Assembly: GCF_038024855.1 (NCBI RefSeq)
Contig: NZ_CP139087.1
Coordinates: 62,001 to 126,000 of the forward strand
Length of the DNA: 64,000 nt
Source: Methylocella tundrae
GTDB lineage: Bacteria; Pseudomonadota; Alphaproteobacteria; Rhizobiales; Beijerinckiaceae
Reading direction: 5' to 3'
The first letter of the stretch is position 1, and each line of letters opens with the position of its first letter. Of the stretch, positions 17,592 to 26,200 are shown piece by piece. The notes beneath the pieces were generated by a model. It was given only the letters and a program-made list of their open reading frames with translations. It did no database searches and was not told where the DNA came from. The translations under genes were made by a program, and so were the position numbers.

Positions 17592-19082
17592 CTACTGGAT
17601 GACGCCGCGCTCAGTCTGGACGACCCATGCGGCGCCGCGCTGGTCTATGCTCTTGACCTTCCCATATCCCGGAATGCTGGCGCCGATGGCCACCTGCAAA
17701 GGGCCTTCCTGATCGCCAGGGCCGTCGATCGCCGCCAGCATGGCGAGGCCCGGCGACGCCGCCTGAATGCGATAGCGACGCTGCTCATCGGCGGCGGCGG
17801 GAGCGGGAGCCTGCATCGTCAAGGAAGCCGTCCTGATCCCCGGAGCCGATGGGCCGATGGACTTGCCCGGCGCAGGTGTCGTTTTGGCCTGCACAGCGTC
17901 TCCGGTCGCCTCTCCAACGGCCTTGACGCTCTCAATCGCCCTCTTCGCCTCACTCAGCGAAAGCCGCCGCTCGAAATCGTTGATTTTCGATTCGGTCGCA
18001 GCCGCCGCTCCAACCTGCGCCGCTTTCAGGGCGACAACTTCCGCCTTCACTTCGCGCAACAGCGTCCCAAACTCAGTCACGAGCGCAAGCGCCTCGGTGT
18101 CTTTCTTGCCGCCATCGACAGCAGCCGAAGCTTGCGCCGGAGCGATGCTGGGCGCAGCTGGCGGGATCGGCGCCGGCGGGGGCGCGACCGCTTTCATTTC
18201 GTCCGTCCGCACCGAAGCGACCCTTACATCAACGTCATTGCCGATTCGCGGCTTACTTCCAGCGCTCCCTGTTTCGAGAATGACGGCTTCCGCCTTTCTC
18301 TCCGTCGCAGGCGCCGCAGCCGCGGCAGAGGTCTCACTCTTGGGCGTCGCGTCCGCTGTCTTGACTTCCTCATGCGTCGTCTGCGCGCTCGCCGCCTTCG
18401 CCGCTTGCTCGACAGGCGCGCCCGCGCTGGTCGTCTTCTCCAGCGCCGGGGTCGTCGGCTCGCCTTTTTTGACGGGATCCTGCTTAAAGGACAGGATCTC
18501 CGTAAGCTGATCGTTGCGCTCACCAACGACGGCGGGCCTCGATCCAGCGGCGTCAGTGGCTTCCCGCTCCGGAACCGTCGCGAGCGCCGCCGCTGGCGCC
18601 ATCAAGGCTGGATGCGGCGGCCCTCCCTGCGGCACCCCCACTTCCGAGACCTGGACGGGTTTCGCGGTCTCTCCCGAAAGACTCACAAACACGCCGCCGG
18701 CCGCAGCGGCGAGCGCAACAATTGACGCCGCCCCGATGAACGCTGGACGTCGCCAAAGCGGCGCGGCCGGAGCAGACGCCGGCGGCGCCTCCGACCCCAC
18801 CGCCCCTTCTTCGATATTAACGGTGGACGCTGCCGCAACCTCTCCTTCGTCGACTTCCTCACCGCTTTGATCCGGCTTCCGGCGCAACCGCCCCTGCATC
18901 GAGATCACAGCGCCGTTCAGCCGGTCGCGCAGCGACCGAATCGCACTGCCCGATTGGACAACAGGTCTCTCGTCGGCAAATATGGCAAATGGAGCTGCCG
19001 TCTCTCCGGGCAACGCCACGGGCAGTTCGTCTCCCTCGGCGTCGATTACCCCGACGTCCGACCTGGCTAAATGCAATGTCAT
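17592..19082 (-). CDS. DotF/IcmG (TraP)-like bitopic protein
   Basis: 496 residues from ATG 19082. A cytoplasmic N-terminus (1-112), one membrane segment (about 114-135), a long Ala/Pro/Glu-rich periplasmic region with coiled-coil propensity near 330-390, and a compact C-terminal domain (about 430-496) resembling the PilP-type fold (YRIQAASPGLAMLAAID). Layout and place between icmE and icmC match DotF/IcmG and R64 TraP, but it is about twice as long (269 residues in Legionella) and the middle is low-complexity, so the assignment rests partly on gene order. Confidence 0.65.
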   Translation of the reverse strand: MTLHLARSDVGVIDAEGDELPVALPGETAAPFAIFADERPVVQSGSAIRSLRDRLNGAVISMQGRLRRKPDQSGEEVDEGEVAAASTVNIEEGAVGSEAPPASAPAAPLWRRPAFIGAASIVALAAAAGGVFVSLSGETAKPVQVSEVGVPQGGPPHPALMAPAAALATVPEREATDAAGSRPAVVGERNDQLTEILSFKQDPVKKGEPTTPALEKTTSAGAPVEQAAKAASAQTTHEEVKTADATPKSETSAAAAAPATERKAEAVILETGSAGSKPRIGNDVDVRVASVRTDEMKAVAPPPAPIPPAAPSIAPAQASAAVDGGKKDTEALALVTEFGTLLREVKAEVVALKAAQVGAAAATESKINDFERRLSLSEAKRAIESVKAVGEATGDAVQAKTTPAPGKSIGPSAPGIRTASLTMQAPAPAAADEQRRYRIQAASPGLAMLAAIDGPGDQEGPLQVAIGASIPGYGKVKSIDQRGAAWVVQTERGVIQ

Positions 19083-19143
19083 CGCGCACACTCCTTTGAT
19101 TGGAGACCAAAGGATGGCGCACCCGCGCGCGAACAGCACAAAC

Positions 19144-19178
19144 AAAAAAACCAGCGACCGCTTGAAGCGATCACTGGT
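19144..19178 (-). terminator. Rho-independent terminator between icmE and dotF-like gene
   Basis: Read leftward, a hairpin of about 12 pairs (ACCAGTGATCGC with GCGGTCGCTGGT, two G-T pairs) with a 5-base loop runs straight into seven T. It lies 92 bases downstream of the icmE stop and 62 bases before the dotF-like start, so the icmL-icmK-icmE transcript should end or be attenuated here. Confidence 0.75.
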
Positions 19179-19269
19179 CCGTTCTTTCCATTAAATTCAA
19201 TTAGACCGCCGCCGCCGCGCCAACCGGCGCCTGGCGGCTAAGTCTCCGGCCCCCCACAATCCCGCCCCG

Positions 19270-20520
19270 TCACTTCGGCTCGGTCACATTGCTCAGGAAC
19301 ACCACGCCAACCCCGACATTCGACGCAAGATTGATCGTCGGCCCTTTCGGCGTAGAGCTCTGCAAAGCGCTCCCGACCGCCTGCGCCGCGGCGCCCGCGG
19401 CGACCGCGGCCTGCTGTTTGAAGTTCAACGATCCATAAGTTGTCGTCGTGCCCCCGAAGGGCGACACCGACGTCGTCGCATTCGTCATGGCGACAGCCTG
19501 CCCCAATCCCTCGACAAAGGCGGCGGCGGCGGGCAACGCAAAGCGTTCGAAATAATGTTCGTCGACGCTGCTCGCCACGGACGTTTCCATGGAGTCCGGC
19601 GCCACGACCAATCCCGCGACCTGAAGAGATTTTCCGCGATGCTCGATCGACGTCACCCGCACGACAAGACGCTCGCCCTGGTTCTTGGAAAACGTGCCAA
19701 GCATGCGGTCCCCGACGAGAGGGCCCGTATCGGCTTCGAGTATGATCGGGCCGCCCGTGTCCGAATTCACGGAAAGCACCGTATGAGCATAAATGCCCCG
19801 ACCTGCCGGCACGAGAACGACCTGTTCGACGTCACGGGCCGGAGCAGCCACCGCACGTTCCGGCGTCGCCGCCGGCCGGCCAGATGCTTCTCCTGCGTTC
19901 ATCTCCGCCGGGGCAAGGACGATGTCCGTGCGGGGCGGACGCCCATCCCAGCCGCTGAACATATCATTCAGCGCCTTCTTCACTTCCGGATCCATCTCGC
20001 TAACGGTCGATGCGCTGATCTGCTCGATGCGCGCCTCGGGCGGATCGCGCGTTTCCGGCGCAACATAGGGCGGCGGCGGAACAGGAACGGGATGTACGTC
20101 GACATCAAGGCTCGCGACCTGCACAGGCGGCGTCGGGGCCGGTGGCGGCGTCAAATCGAGTCCGATCTCAGCTGGCGCACGGGCGTTCATGTCGACGCTG
20201 CCTGGCATCGGCGGCGTATAGGAGACATTCTGCTTCAGCGCCTTGTCCGCCTCCACCTGCGAATGCCGAAGCAACAATGATTCCTGCGCCGGCGTGCTAT
20301 GCGTCCCACCCGGCAAAAGGTTCATCGCCTTCATCTTGGCGACTTTGGACTCCACAGGATCGTTCTGATGGTTGATCGACAGACCTACCGCCAGCGCGAT
20401 CATCGCGCCCCCGACGCCAACGATCATGACCAGACGCCCCGGCCCTCCTCTTCCCACGCCGTTAAACACGCCCCCTTTGAAGTGCGCTAACAATGACTTT
20501 CTTGTCGAGCCTGCAGACAT
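19270..20520 (-). CDS. icmE: IcmE/DotG (TraO), VirB10-like core protein
   Basis: 416 residues: short cytoplasmic N-terminus, a membrane segment at about 30-48, a Pro-rich periplasmic linker (about 100-170) and a VirB10-like C-terminal domain (about 230-416) with ILEADTGPLVGDRMLGTF and LVVRVTSIEHRG. It spans the envelope and forms the central channel. Legionella DotG is 1048 residues because of inserted repeats; this short form resembles R64 TraO (about 430) and favours a conjugation-type system. ATG 20520 lies 1 base after the icmK stop. Confidence 0.9.
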   Translation of the reverse strand: MSAGSTRKSLLAHFKGGVFNGVGRGGPGRLVMIVGVGGAMIALAVGLSINHQNDPVESKVAKMKAMNLLPGGTHSTPAQESLLLRHSQVEADKALKQNVSYTPPMPGSVDMNARAPAEIGLDLTPPPAPTPPVQVASLDVDVHPVPVPPPPYVAPETRDPPEARIEQISASTVSEMDPEVKKALNDMFSGWDGRPPRTDIVLAPAEMNAGEASGRPAATPERAVAAPARDVEQVVLVPAGRGIYAHTVLSVNSDTGGPIILEADTGPLVGDRMLGTFSKNQGERLVVRVTSIEHRGKSLQVAGLVVAPDSMETSVASSVDEHYFERFALPAAAAFVEGLGQAVAMTNATTSVSPFGGTTTTYGSLNFKQQAAVAAGAAAQAVGSALQSSTPKGPTINLASNVGVGVVFLSNVTEPK

Positions 20521-20521
20521 C

Positions 20522-21475
20522 TCAGTTCTCCGAAAGTGAAGCCGACATCGTGACGCCATCCTTGGATAGCAGCACAACCGGCGTTGGCGGAATGGAATAG
20601 ACCGTCAAGCCGCCCTCGCCGCTTTCGGACGCCATCCACTCCGGCGAAATCAAGGTGTAGCGCGTGCGAATCACCATCCGGTCCCCGACGCGCCATGCTC
20701 TCAAATCATCCGGCGACACGCCGCTCACCGACAAAGGAGCGGCCTCCGCGGGCGGGGCGCCGTCAAGCATCGACGTCAAGAACGGTGATGCGGTGTCCGG
20801 AGCCATTGGCTGCGCGGGCGGTCCCTTGGCGTTCGGACCGCGTTCCGACACCTGCACGCTGAGGTCGGCGTCATAGGTTCCGCCGCCGCCAATCAGCAGG
20901 AAGGAAATCGGCTTCGGAGCCCCTTTCAATGTCACGAGCAGGCCGCCACGCGGCTGCAGCGAGCTGGGCGTAATCTCCAGGACGTTGCTCCCCGCCACCG
21001 GGGTGCATACGTAGAAGCCAACAGCCGCCACCGCAGGGCCGCCCCCGGTCGACGTGGCGTTGCAGTTGGTTCCGCCTGCGACCCCTGCCGGGTTGGAATT
21101 CGTGTCCCACTCGATCGGCCAGGGCGATCCTGTCTTGTCAAAAAACGACACCGCCGTAGGATACCCCTTCACGACCTGTATGATCGGCGTCGTCTGTCCC
21201 GGCGTGAACGCGACATTCACACGGCGGCTCGCCGGAGACGCAAATTGCGTCATGACGTCTTCCTGCGCACGTCTGTTATCGCCTAGTCGTTTGCCTAGAT
21301 CCCGAATCATCCCGGGCGTCAACGGAATTGCCGCCTCGGCTCCAGAACCCGTCGCCTGCCCTGGAATTGAGCCGGCATTCCCGTTTGGCGGCGGACCTCC
21401 CGCTTGCTGCGCTAAAGATACGCAAGGGCCGCCCAAAAGGGCGGCCAATCCGATCCACACTGCCTGTCGCTTCAT
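20522..21475 (-). CDS. icmK: IcmK/DotH (TraN) outer-membrane core protein
   Basis: About 317 residues from ATG 21475, which has AGGA 8 bases upstream and begins a clear signal peptide (to about residue 21, cleaved near SLAQQ). An ATG at 21490 lacks a ribosome site. The region RRVNVAFTPGQTTPIIQV and VSFFDKTGSPWPI are family hallmarks, and the C-terminal part (SEWM..SGEGGLTVY) resembles DotH. Together with DotC and DotD it builds the outer-membrane ring. Tight linkage to icmL and icmE. Confidence 0.9.
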   Translation of the reverse strand: MKRQAVWIGLAALLGGPCVSLAQQAGGPPPNGNAGSIPGQATGSGAEAAIPLTPGMIRDLGKRLGDNRRAQEDVMTQFASPASRRVNVAFTPGQTTPIIQVVKGYPTAVSFFDKTGSPWPIEWDTNSNPAGVAGGTNCNATSTGGGPAVAAVGFYVCTPVAGSNVLEITPSSLQPRGGLLVTLKGAPKPISFLLIGGGGTYDADLSVQVSERGPNAKGPPAQPMAPDTASPFLTSMLDGAPPAEAAPLSVSGVSPDDLRAWRVGDRMVIRTRYTLISPEWMASESGEGGLTVYSIPPTPVVLLSKDGVTMSASLSEN

Positions 21476-21491
21476 CTCTGAATTCCTCATA

Positions 21492-22121
21492 TCACTGCGC
21501 CACCGCGACGAGTTGCTCGATTTGCAGACCTTCCGGATGGTCTTCTGCGTTTGTCCGCACCACAAGCGCAGTCAGCATCATCCTCTGCGTATTCGCCTCG
21601 TTTGTATTTTGGCAGGTCTGAACGATCGGAACTTGGACCCTGTAGGCGAGAGCGCCGCCGACAATTTTCGAATCAACGATAACAGCCGACCGTTGCGCCT
21701 GCGCAAAGCAGAGCAGCATGCCCTTCTTCATCGCCTCGAAATTGCCCGACTTGATGTAACTTCCCGCGAAGGTGGACCAGCCATTGGTGGTGAAGCGGCG
21801 CCCCGCCGTGTTTAGTTCCAGCGGATAGTCGTGATAGTTGACGTTGTACGGTGCGAGAACCGCTTTCACCGTCCAGTCAAGCAGCTCCGCATCGTTGACA
21901 ATAGGACTGTCTACCGCCGTCATAGCCCGTGGCGCTGATTTGCCGTCCACGATGAAATATTTTGGCGTCGGCGGATGCGTCCAGATCCATGCGTCATGGA
22001 TCACAAAGGCCCCAAGAAGGACCGAAAGGCCCGTCACCAAGCCGAGGCTTCGATTGACGAGCGATGCCTGGAAATCAGGATCGGATAGTTTTCTCATGAT
22101 GGCCGCGTTCTGGTTTTGCAT
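21492..22121 (-). CDS. icmL: IcmL/DotI (TraM) inner-membrane core protein
   Basis: 209 residues: a short N-terminus, a membrane segment at about 28-47 and a periplasmic VirB8-like domain (TPKYFIVDGKSAPRAM, AVLAPYNVNYHDYPLELN, FTTNGWSTF). Length matches Legionella IcmL (212). It forms part of the inner-membrane complex. It is the first gene of the leftward icmL-icmK-icmE operon; the promoter must lie in 22122-22767. Confidence 0.92.
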   Translation of the reverse strand: MQNQNAAIMRKLSDPDFQASLVNRSLGLVTGLSVLLGAFVIHDAWIWTHPPTPKYFIVDGKSAPRAMTAVDSPIVNDAELLDWTVKAVLAPYNVNYHDYPLELNTAGRRFTTNGWSTFAGSYIKSGNFEAMKKGMLLCFAQAQRSAVIVDSKIVGGALAYRVQVPIVQTCQNTNEANTQRMMLTALVVRTNAEDHPEGLQIEQLVAVAQ

Positions 22122-22767
22122 AGCCAGACCATGGCATCGCGCGGCGCGAACGCATGGGGCTATTTCCAGCTATGTTTTATGTGTTTTATTCCCGCACCGC
22201 CCGAGCTTAATTGGGTAATGGAACGCACGTTGGCTCTTGGTCGCGGCTTTGCCGCCAAGCCGACCTCTACGCTCAGTTCGGGCTCCGCAAACAGGTCGTC
22301 GAAGTGGCCGAGTCGCGGATACAACCCGAAACCACGCCGGCGCGCCTATTTGATCCGCGTCGAAACCGATTGATTGACGACGCAACGACACCCGTGTCGG
22401 CTCAACATCTCCCCCGCGCCATTTGCCCACAATCACGATGACTGTTTCCGGCGCGACTGGGACGCCTGCAATGACGCGGAAGAACCAATGCCAGCAAAAC
22501 AGCGACTCATACAAGTCGATGCGATCTCAAGAAATGCGCGCGAGATCATCTCTGTACACTGTCCGACTCGCGTCGTTTCATACACCGCTGACTGACAATG
22601 GCGTTTGCGCCGCAGGAGCGACTCATCCTCTCGGCCTCTCGCGACCGCGTCCATATAGAGATCATCCAGTGGGACAATAACGAATAGAGGCTTATCCCTA
22701 GCGCATTGCGCTACGGCGCATCGGAACAGGCGCACAGGTTGGCGCGCGGCCCACGTGAGCGTGTGCT
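22122..22767. other. Intergenic stretch upstream of icmL
   Basis: About 650 bases with no convincing gene. Short open frames on both strands lack ribosome sites and protein-like composition. It must hold the promoter of icmL-icmK-icmE and the 3' end of the regulator transcript from 22768. I see no strong hairpin or repeat. Confidence 0.5.
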
Positions 22768-23886
22768 TTACGGCAATCCCTTAAACCTTTTCGATTGAGT
22801 GTAGAATCTTGGGAGATTGTGGCGCCCTCGGACCCGCCAATATGGTTGTCGCAGTTTGTCGTTGTCGCCATGCTTCCATGGCGGGCGCTTCTCGATCCGC
22901 CATGCCCTGATGTTTTCCACGGCGGCCGATGGATCATACGCATCGAGGAGGATCACGCCGAATTCGGTTCGTAAAACAGCGACTTCCGACCGCCAGAGAT
23001 GGGATGTTACCTGACACTCGGTCACCCCCATGTCTCGCGCAATCGCCTTTGGCCTCTGCCCCGCCAGCCCTCTATCTTCGATTTCGGCTTTTTGCTCCGC
23101 CGACAATTTGCGGATCGAAATCCGGCGGCTTTTTTTCGACTCGGTTTCTGGAAGGGCGGGCGCGTCCCAAACGGACAGTTCGCCAAAATCCGGCCACGTC
23201 GTCGGGCTTTCAAAACCCTCGCGAAGCGCCTCCAGAACCTCGCCGGCATCCACAGAGGCGGGGGCGACGAGGCCGACTGCGTCGCTGCTTTCCCAAAGAT
23301 CGGGGGTGTCTTCGCGCGTAACGCGGCGGGCGGACGGGGAGCGATATGTCGAAGTCCGCGCGCGGCGCGTTTCCAATGCCGGCGCGGGCCGAGGGTTCGC
23401 GGAGAAAAGATCCGGATCGCCGGCAATCTCGCCGTGCCAGGCGAGCGCCGCTGCACGGGTCTCGTCGTTGGAGAGACGCCGCCGGCGATTGCTATCACGA
23501 GAGGGAAGGCCGAGGCGGCGGCGCTTTGAATATATAGCGCCGCGAGAACGTCCGAGCGTCTCGGCAATGCTGAGGACATGCGCGCCGTCGGTCCATGCGG
23601 CGATAAGCAGGCGGACGTCCTCGGCGCTCCAGGGGTTTTTACCCCCCGCCCGCCGCATTGGCCTGTCGTGGGGCGTCGGCAGGCCAAGCGCCGCCAGCCG
23701 ATCGAGCAACCCCGTTCGCGTCAGGCCGAGATAGAGTGAAAGAGCGTCTATCCCCAGACCCGCGGCGACCATGCCGCAGAGAATGGCGTCGAACGATGTG
23801 AGCGCCGTCGCAACGGTGGCGAGAACGACCTCGGGCCATGACGGCGAGGCGTTCTGCTCTGTTACATCATCCCGACTGAGAAACAC
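22768..23886 (-). CDS. GcrA-like DNA-binding regulator with two helix-turn-helix segments
   Basis: 372 residues from GTG 23886 (GGAG 8 bases upstream). Residues about 84-128 (PWSAEDVRLLIAAW, then SIAETLGRSRGAIYSKRRRL) match the N-terminal DNA-binding pattern of GcrA, a methylation-sensing regulator of alphaproteobacteria. Residues about 262-300 (RKLSAEQKAEIEDR, AIARDMGVTECQV) form a second HTH. The region between is rich in Pro, Ser and Glu. The protein is twice as long as GcrA and lacks its known sigma-binding tail, so it is a relative. It sits at the divergence point of the two transfer arms and is a candidate master regulator. Confidence 0.65.
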   Translation of the reverse strand: MFLSRDDVTEQNASPSWPEVVLATVATALTSFDAILCGMVAAGLGIDALSLYLGLTRTGLLDRLAALGLPTPHDRPMRRAGGKNPWSAEDVRLLIAAWTDGAHVLSIAETLGRSRGAIYSKRRRLGLPSRDSNRRRRLSNDETRAAALAWHGEIAGDPDLFSANPRPAPALETRRARTSTYRSPSARRVTREDTPDLWESSDAVGLVAPASVDAGEVLEALREGFESPTTWPDFGELSVWDAPALPETESKKSRRISIRKLSAEQKAEIEDRGLAGQRPKAIARDMGVTECQVTSHLWRSEVAVLRTEFGVILLDAYDPSAAVENIRAWRIEKRPPWKHGDNDKLRQPYWRVRGRHNLPRFYTQSKRFKGLP

Positions 23887-23955
23887 GCAAACTGCTCCGG
23901 ACCCTCGATCCGAAGCAGAATTAATGGTCTCTAGCGTCCAGTCAATAGGTGATCG

Positions 23956-24390
23956 TCAGTGACCATCGCTTTTTTTCGATTTGTCGCCAGACGGTCCCTC
24001 TTTTGGCTTTTCCAGCCTGGCTTCGATCTCCTCCAGAATCGTACCTATCGTGTCCCCGCGCGACTGCAACTCCTGCCGGATCTGACGAAGTTCGGCCGCC
24101 ATTTTCGAAAGAACCGGATCGAAGGCGTTTCCTGTTGGAGTGGTCACTTCAAAAAACGACGCTATCGATACCCCAAGGATATTCGCTATTTTACCCAAAA
24201 CGGAGATCGAAAAATTTGCTGCGCCCGCCTCAATCGTCACAACATAAGCGTGAGACATCCCCGCGGCCGTCGCAAACTCTCTCACCGAAAGTCCAGACGC
24301 TTTTCTCAGTTCCCTCACCCGAATGCCCAAGGCCACCAGAACAGGATCTCGGTCATCCTCCACACTTCCTATTGTGCTCTTTTTAACCAT
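23956..24390 (-). CDS. XRE-family transcriptional regulator
   Basis: 144 residues. A Cro/C1-type HTH spans about 22-77 (RVRELRKASGLSVREFATAAGMSHAYVV, then FSISVLGKIANILGV). The C-terminal 60 residues form a coiled coil (KMAAELRQIRQELQSRGDTI, EEIEARLEK), likely for dimerisation. It reads leftward, 69 bases before the GcrA-like gene, with which it may be co-transcribed. The divergent gene at 24682 begins the rightward arm, so it could repress both arms and itself. Confidence 0.85.
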   Translation of the reverse strand: MVKKSTIGSVEDDRDPVLVALGIRVRELRKASGLSVREFATAAGMSHAYVVTIEAGAANFSISVLGKIANILGVSIASFFEVTTPTGNAFDPVLSKMAAELRQIRQELQSRGDTIGTILEEIEARLEKPKEGPSGDKSKKSDGH

Positions 24391-24484
24391 TGGTTAGCCC
24401 CCGCCCCGACCTGTCGCCACTAATTTTCCTCCTTCTTCTTTATATTCTCAGCTTCTAATCGCACCCAGCCTGCCGCCTAAAGCA

Positions 24485-24513
24485 CATTCACCCGACTGAA
24501 TTGTTTGTGAATG
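24485..24513. promoter_or_regulatory. Inverted repeat between XRE gene and rightward arm
   Basis: CATTCAC and GTGAATG are perfect 7-bp arms separated by 15 bases, in the 291-base gap between the divergent XRE gene and the TcpQ-like gene. Position suits an operator for the XRE regulator; binding is not shown. Confidence 0.35.
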
Positions 24514-24681
24514 GTTTATTTCTCAATAAAAAATTCCATTGAGATCGCGTGACATTTTCCCGCGCCGCCCCTCCCCACGCCGCCGCGCCGACTTCGCCCG
24601 CTCGTTTCCGGACAACCTCCATATTATTTTGCGGCCATTCGCGCCAGACTGCCTCATGCTTATCTCCATACGGAGACCAGC

Positions 24682-25116
24682 ATGCTCAAATCACCGGTTA
24701 TGATCCTCTCTTTCCTCGCTATGTGCGTCGGCGCACGCGCCGAATTCGCCCTGCTGCCCGCATCTTCGCCAACTTCTCCCCCTCAGGCGGCGGACGCCGC
24801 CGCGCCCTCTTCAAAAAGCCCGGCGCATCAAGCAGCCAAACGCCACAATCGCCGGGCCGAACGCCATCTCGCCCCCGATCCGCTCACGGCCCGCGGCTTC
24901 GGCTCAAAGGTTCCCCTAGCATTTGCCGTCCGGCAAATCGTGCCAGCCACCATCAACGTCAGTTTCGCCCCCGGCGCCGACCAGGACGCCCTCGTCGACT
25001 GGCAGGGTGGAAAACGATGGAACATCGTCCTCACTGAGGCTATCCGGCCCCTTGGCCTTGAGCTGAAGCGTCATCAAGCCGCCGCCGTAATCGCTCCGGC
25101 CGCAAAAGATCCCTGA
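24682..25116 (+). CDS. TcpQ/PilL-N-like exported protein of the transfer locus
   Basis: 144 residues: signal peptide (about 1-20), a basic Ala/Pro linker (35-70) and a C-terminal domain (about 72-135: VPLAFAVRQIVPATINVSFA, then WNIVLTEAIRPLGLELK) with the pattern of the TcpQ C-terminal/secretin-N0-like domain. Such proteins support outer-membrane parts of pili and type IVB systems. GGAG lies 7 bases before ATG. First gene of the rightward arm. Family-level assignment is likely; specific role unknown. Confidence 0.65.
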   Translation: MLKSPVMILSFLAMCVGARAEFALLPASSPTSPPQAADAAAPSSKSPAHQAAKRHNRRAERHLAPDPLTARGFGSKVPLAFAVRQIVPATINVSFAPGADQDALVDWQGGKRWNIVLTEAIRPLGLELKRHQAAAVIAPAAKDP

Positions 25117-25177
25117 CGCTTTTCGGTATTCGCGCAGCGCTGCCCAATAATCCTCCGGATTAACTTACGGAGGTCAT

Positions 25178-25651
25178 ATGCCCGATCTTAATTCCCCTGA
25201 ACTCCAAAGCTGGATCGACGCGCCGGTCCAGCCGCTGGCCGTCCCGCAGGCCGCCGCGCGCCAAGCCCGCGAGCACGCCGCGCTGGACACCGCTCTAGCG
25301 GCTCTCGCGGTCGCCGTCGGCGACGCCCAGACTGACGCCCTGAAACGGGTCAAGACCTATCTCACGAAAGAACCCGGCAGATCCTCCTTCCAGGCGATCG
25401 CCGGCAAAATCGGCGATCTCAAGCTCATCGCCCTCCTCGATCGAATGTACGCGGTGGCCAATGAAGACCGCCGCACGATGGTCCTCGATCTTTTCACCCC
25501 AGACGCGCTGGCGCCCCGCCCCGACTTCCCGTCACTCGAGGCCTTGCAACGGCGCGACCTTGTGCGCCGCATGCTGAACGACGCTCGAATCCAGGCGCTT
25601 CTCCGCGCCTGCCAGCCACGCGACGCCTCCCGCGAAGGAGAACCGGCATGA
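25178..25651 (+). CDS. Hypothetical soluble protein of the transfer locus
   Basis: 157 residues, ATG 25178 with a strong ACGGAGG 5 bases upstream. No signal peptide or membrane segment; the sequence is helical and Ala/Leu-rich. Two segments stand out: AAVGDAQTDALKRVKTYLTK-like helix at about 45-65 and LEALQRRDLVRRMLNDARIQ at about 120-140. The stop overlaps the next ATG (ATGA). No family recognised. Confidence 0.65.
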   Translation: MPDLNSPELQSWIDAPVQPLAVPQAAARQAREHAALDTALAALAVAVGDAQTDALKRVKTYLTKEPGRSSFQAIAGKIGDLKLIALLDRMYAVANEDRRTMVLDLFTPDALAPRPDFPSLEALQRRDLVRRMLNDARIQALLRACQPRDASREGEPA

Positions 25652-26190
25652 ACCGCTTTCGCGTTGCCCTGCTCGCCGCCGCCCTCGGCGCTCTTTTGCC
25701 TTACGCCGCCGCCGCCCAAACCGCGGGAAGCGCCGGTTGCGCAGCCATCACCCAGGCGGCCGCCAACGCGGCGTCGTCGCGCATCTCGGCCGACGACACC
25801 AATATAGCCCAGCCGCAATCAGTTAAATCGCTGACCTGTCTCGATAGTTTCTTCAAGGGAACAGGCCTCAACGTCGTCATCAATCTCCTGAACCCGACAA
25901 CACTCCTGCAATCGATCGAAAACCAGATCTGCAACAAGTTGAAAACAGTATGGCAAAGCTCTCTCGGCACGCCACAATGCGGAATTACCATTACCGGGTT
26001 CAAGCTTGGCTTTCTTGGCGGCAGCACGCTGGGTGGCGGTCTGTCCTGCCCGAAACTCACCTTTGGCGGCGGCGGTCCACCGATCGGATATATTGGAACT
26101 GGAACAAACAATAACGGAAAACTCTACGTGACCGGCAACGCCGTGGCGCCGACGGGCTATCCAATTACCTCGATGCTTGGGCTTTACTGA
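25648..26190 (+). CDS. Exported cysteine-containing protein of the transfer locus
   Basis: 180 residues, start coupled by ATGA to the previous gene. Signal peptide to about residue 23 (AAAAQTA). Five Cys (about 31, 64, 95, 110, 134) suggest disulfides in the periplasm, which fits the thiol-oxidoreductase gene at 33490. The C-terminal third is Gly-rich. No family can be named; a surface or pilus-associated component is possible. Confidence 0.65.
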   Translation: MNRFRVALLAAALGALLPYAAAAQTAGSAGCAAITQAAANAASSRISADDTNIAQPQSVKSLTCLDSFFKGTGLNVVINLLNPTTLLQSIENQICNKLKTVWQSSLGTPQCGITITGFKLGFLGGSTLGGGLSCPKLTFGGGGPPIGYIGTGTNNNGKLYVTGNAVAPTGYPITSMLGLY

Positions 26191-26200
26191 GGATCCCGCC

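Noticed and set aside
22170..22514. Leftward 114-codon frame upstream of icmL
   Set aside because: No ribosome site or recognisable fold; kept as intergenic.
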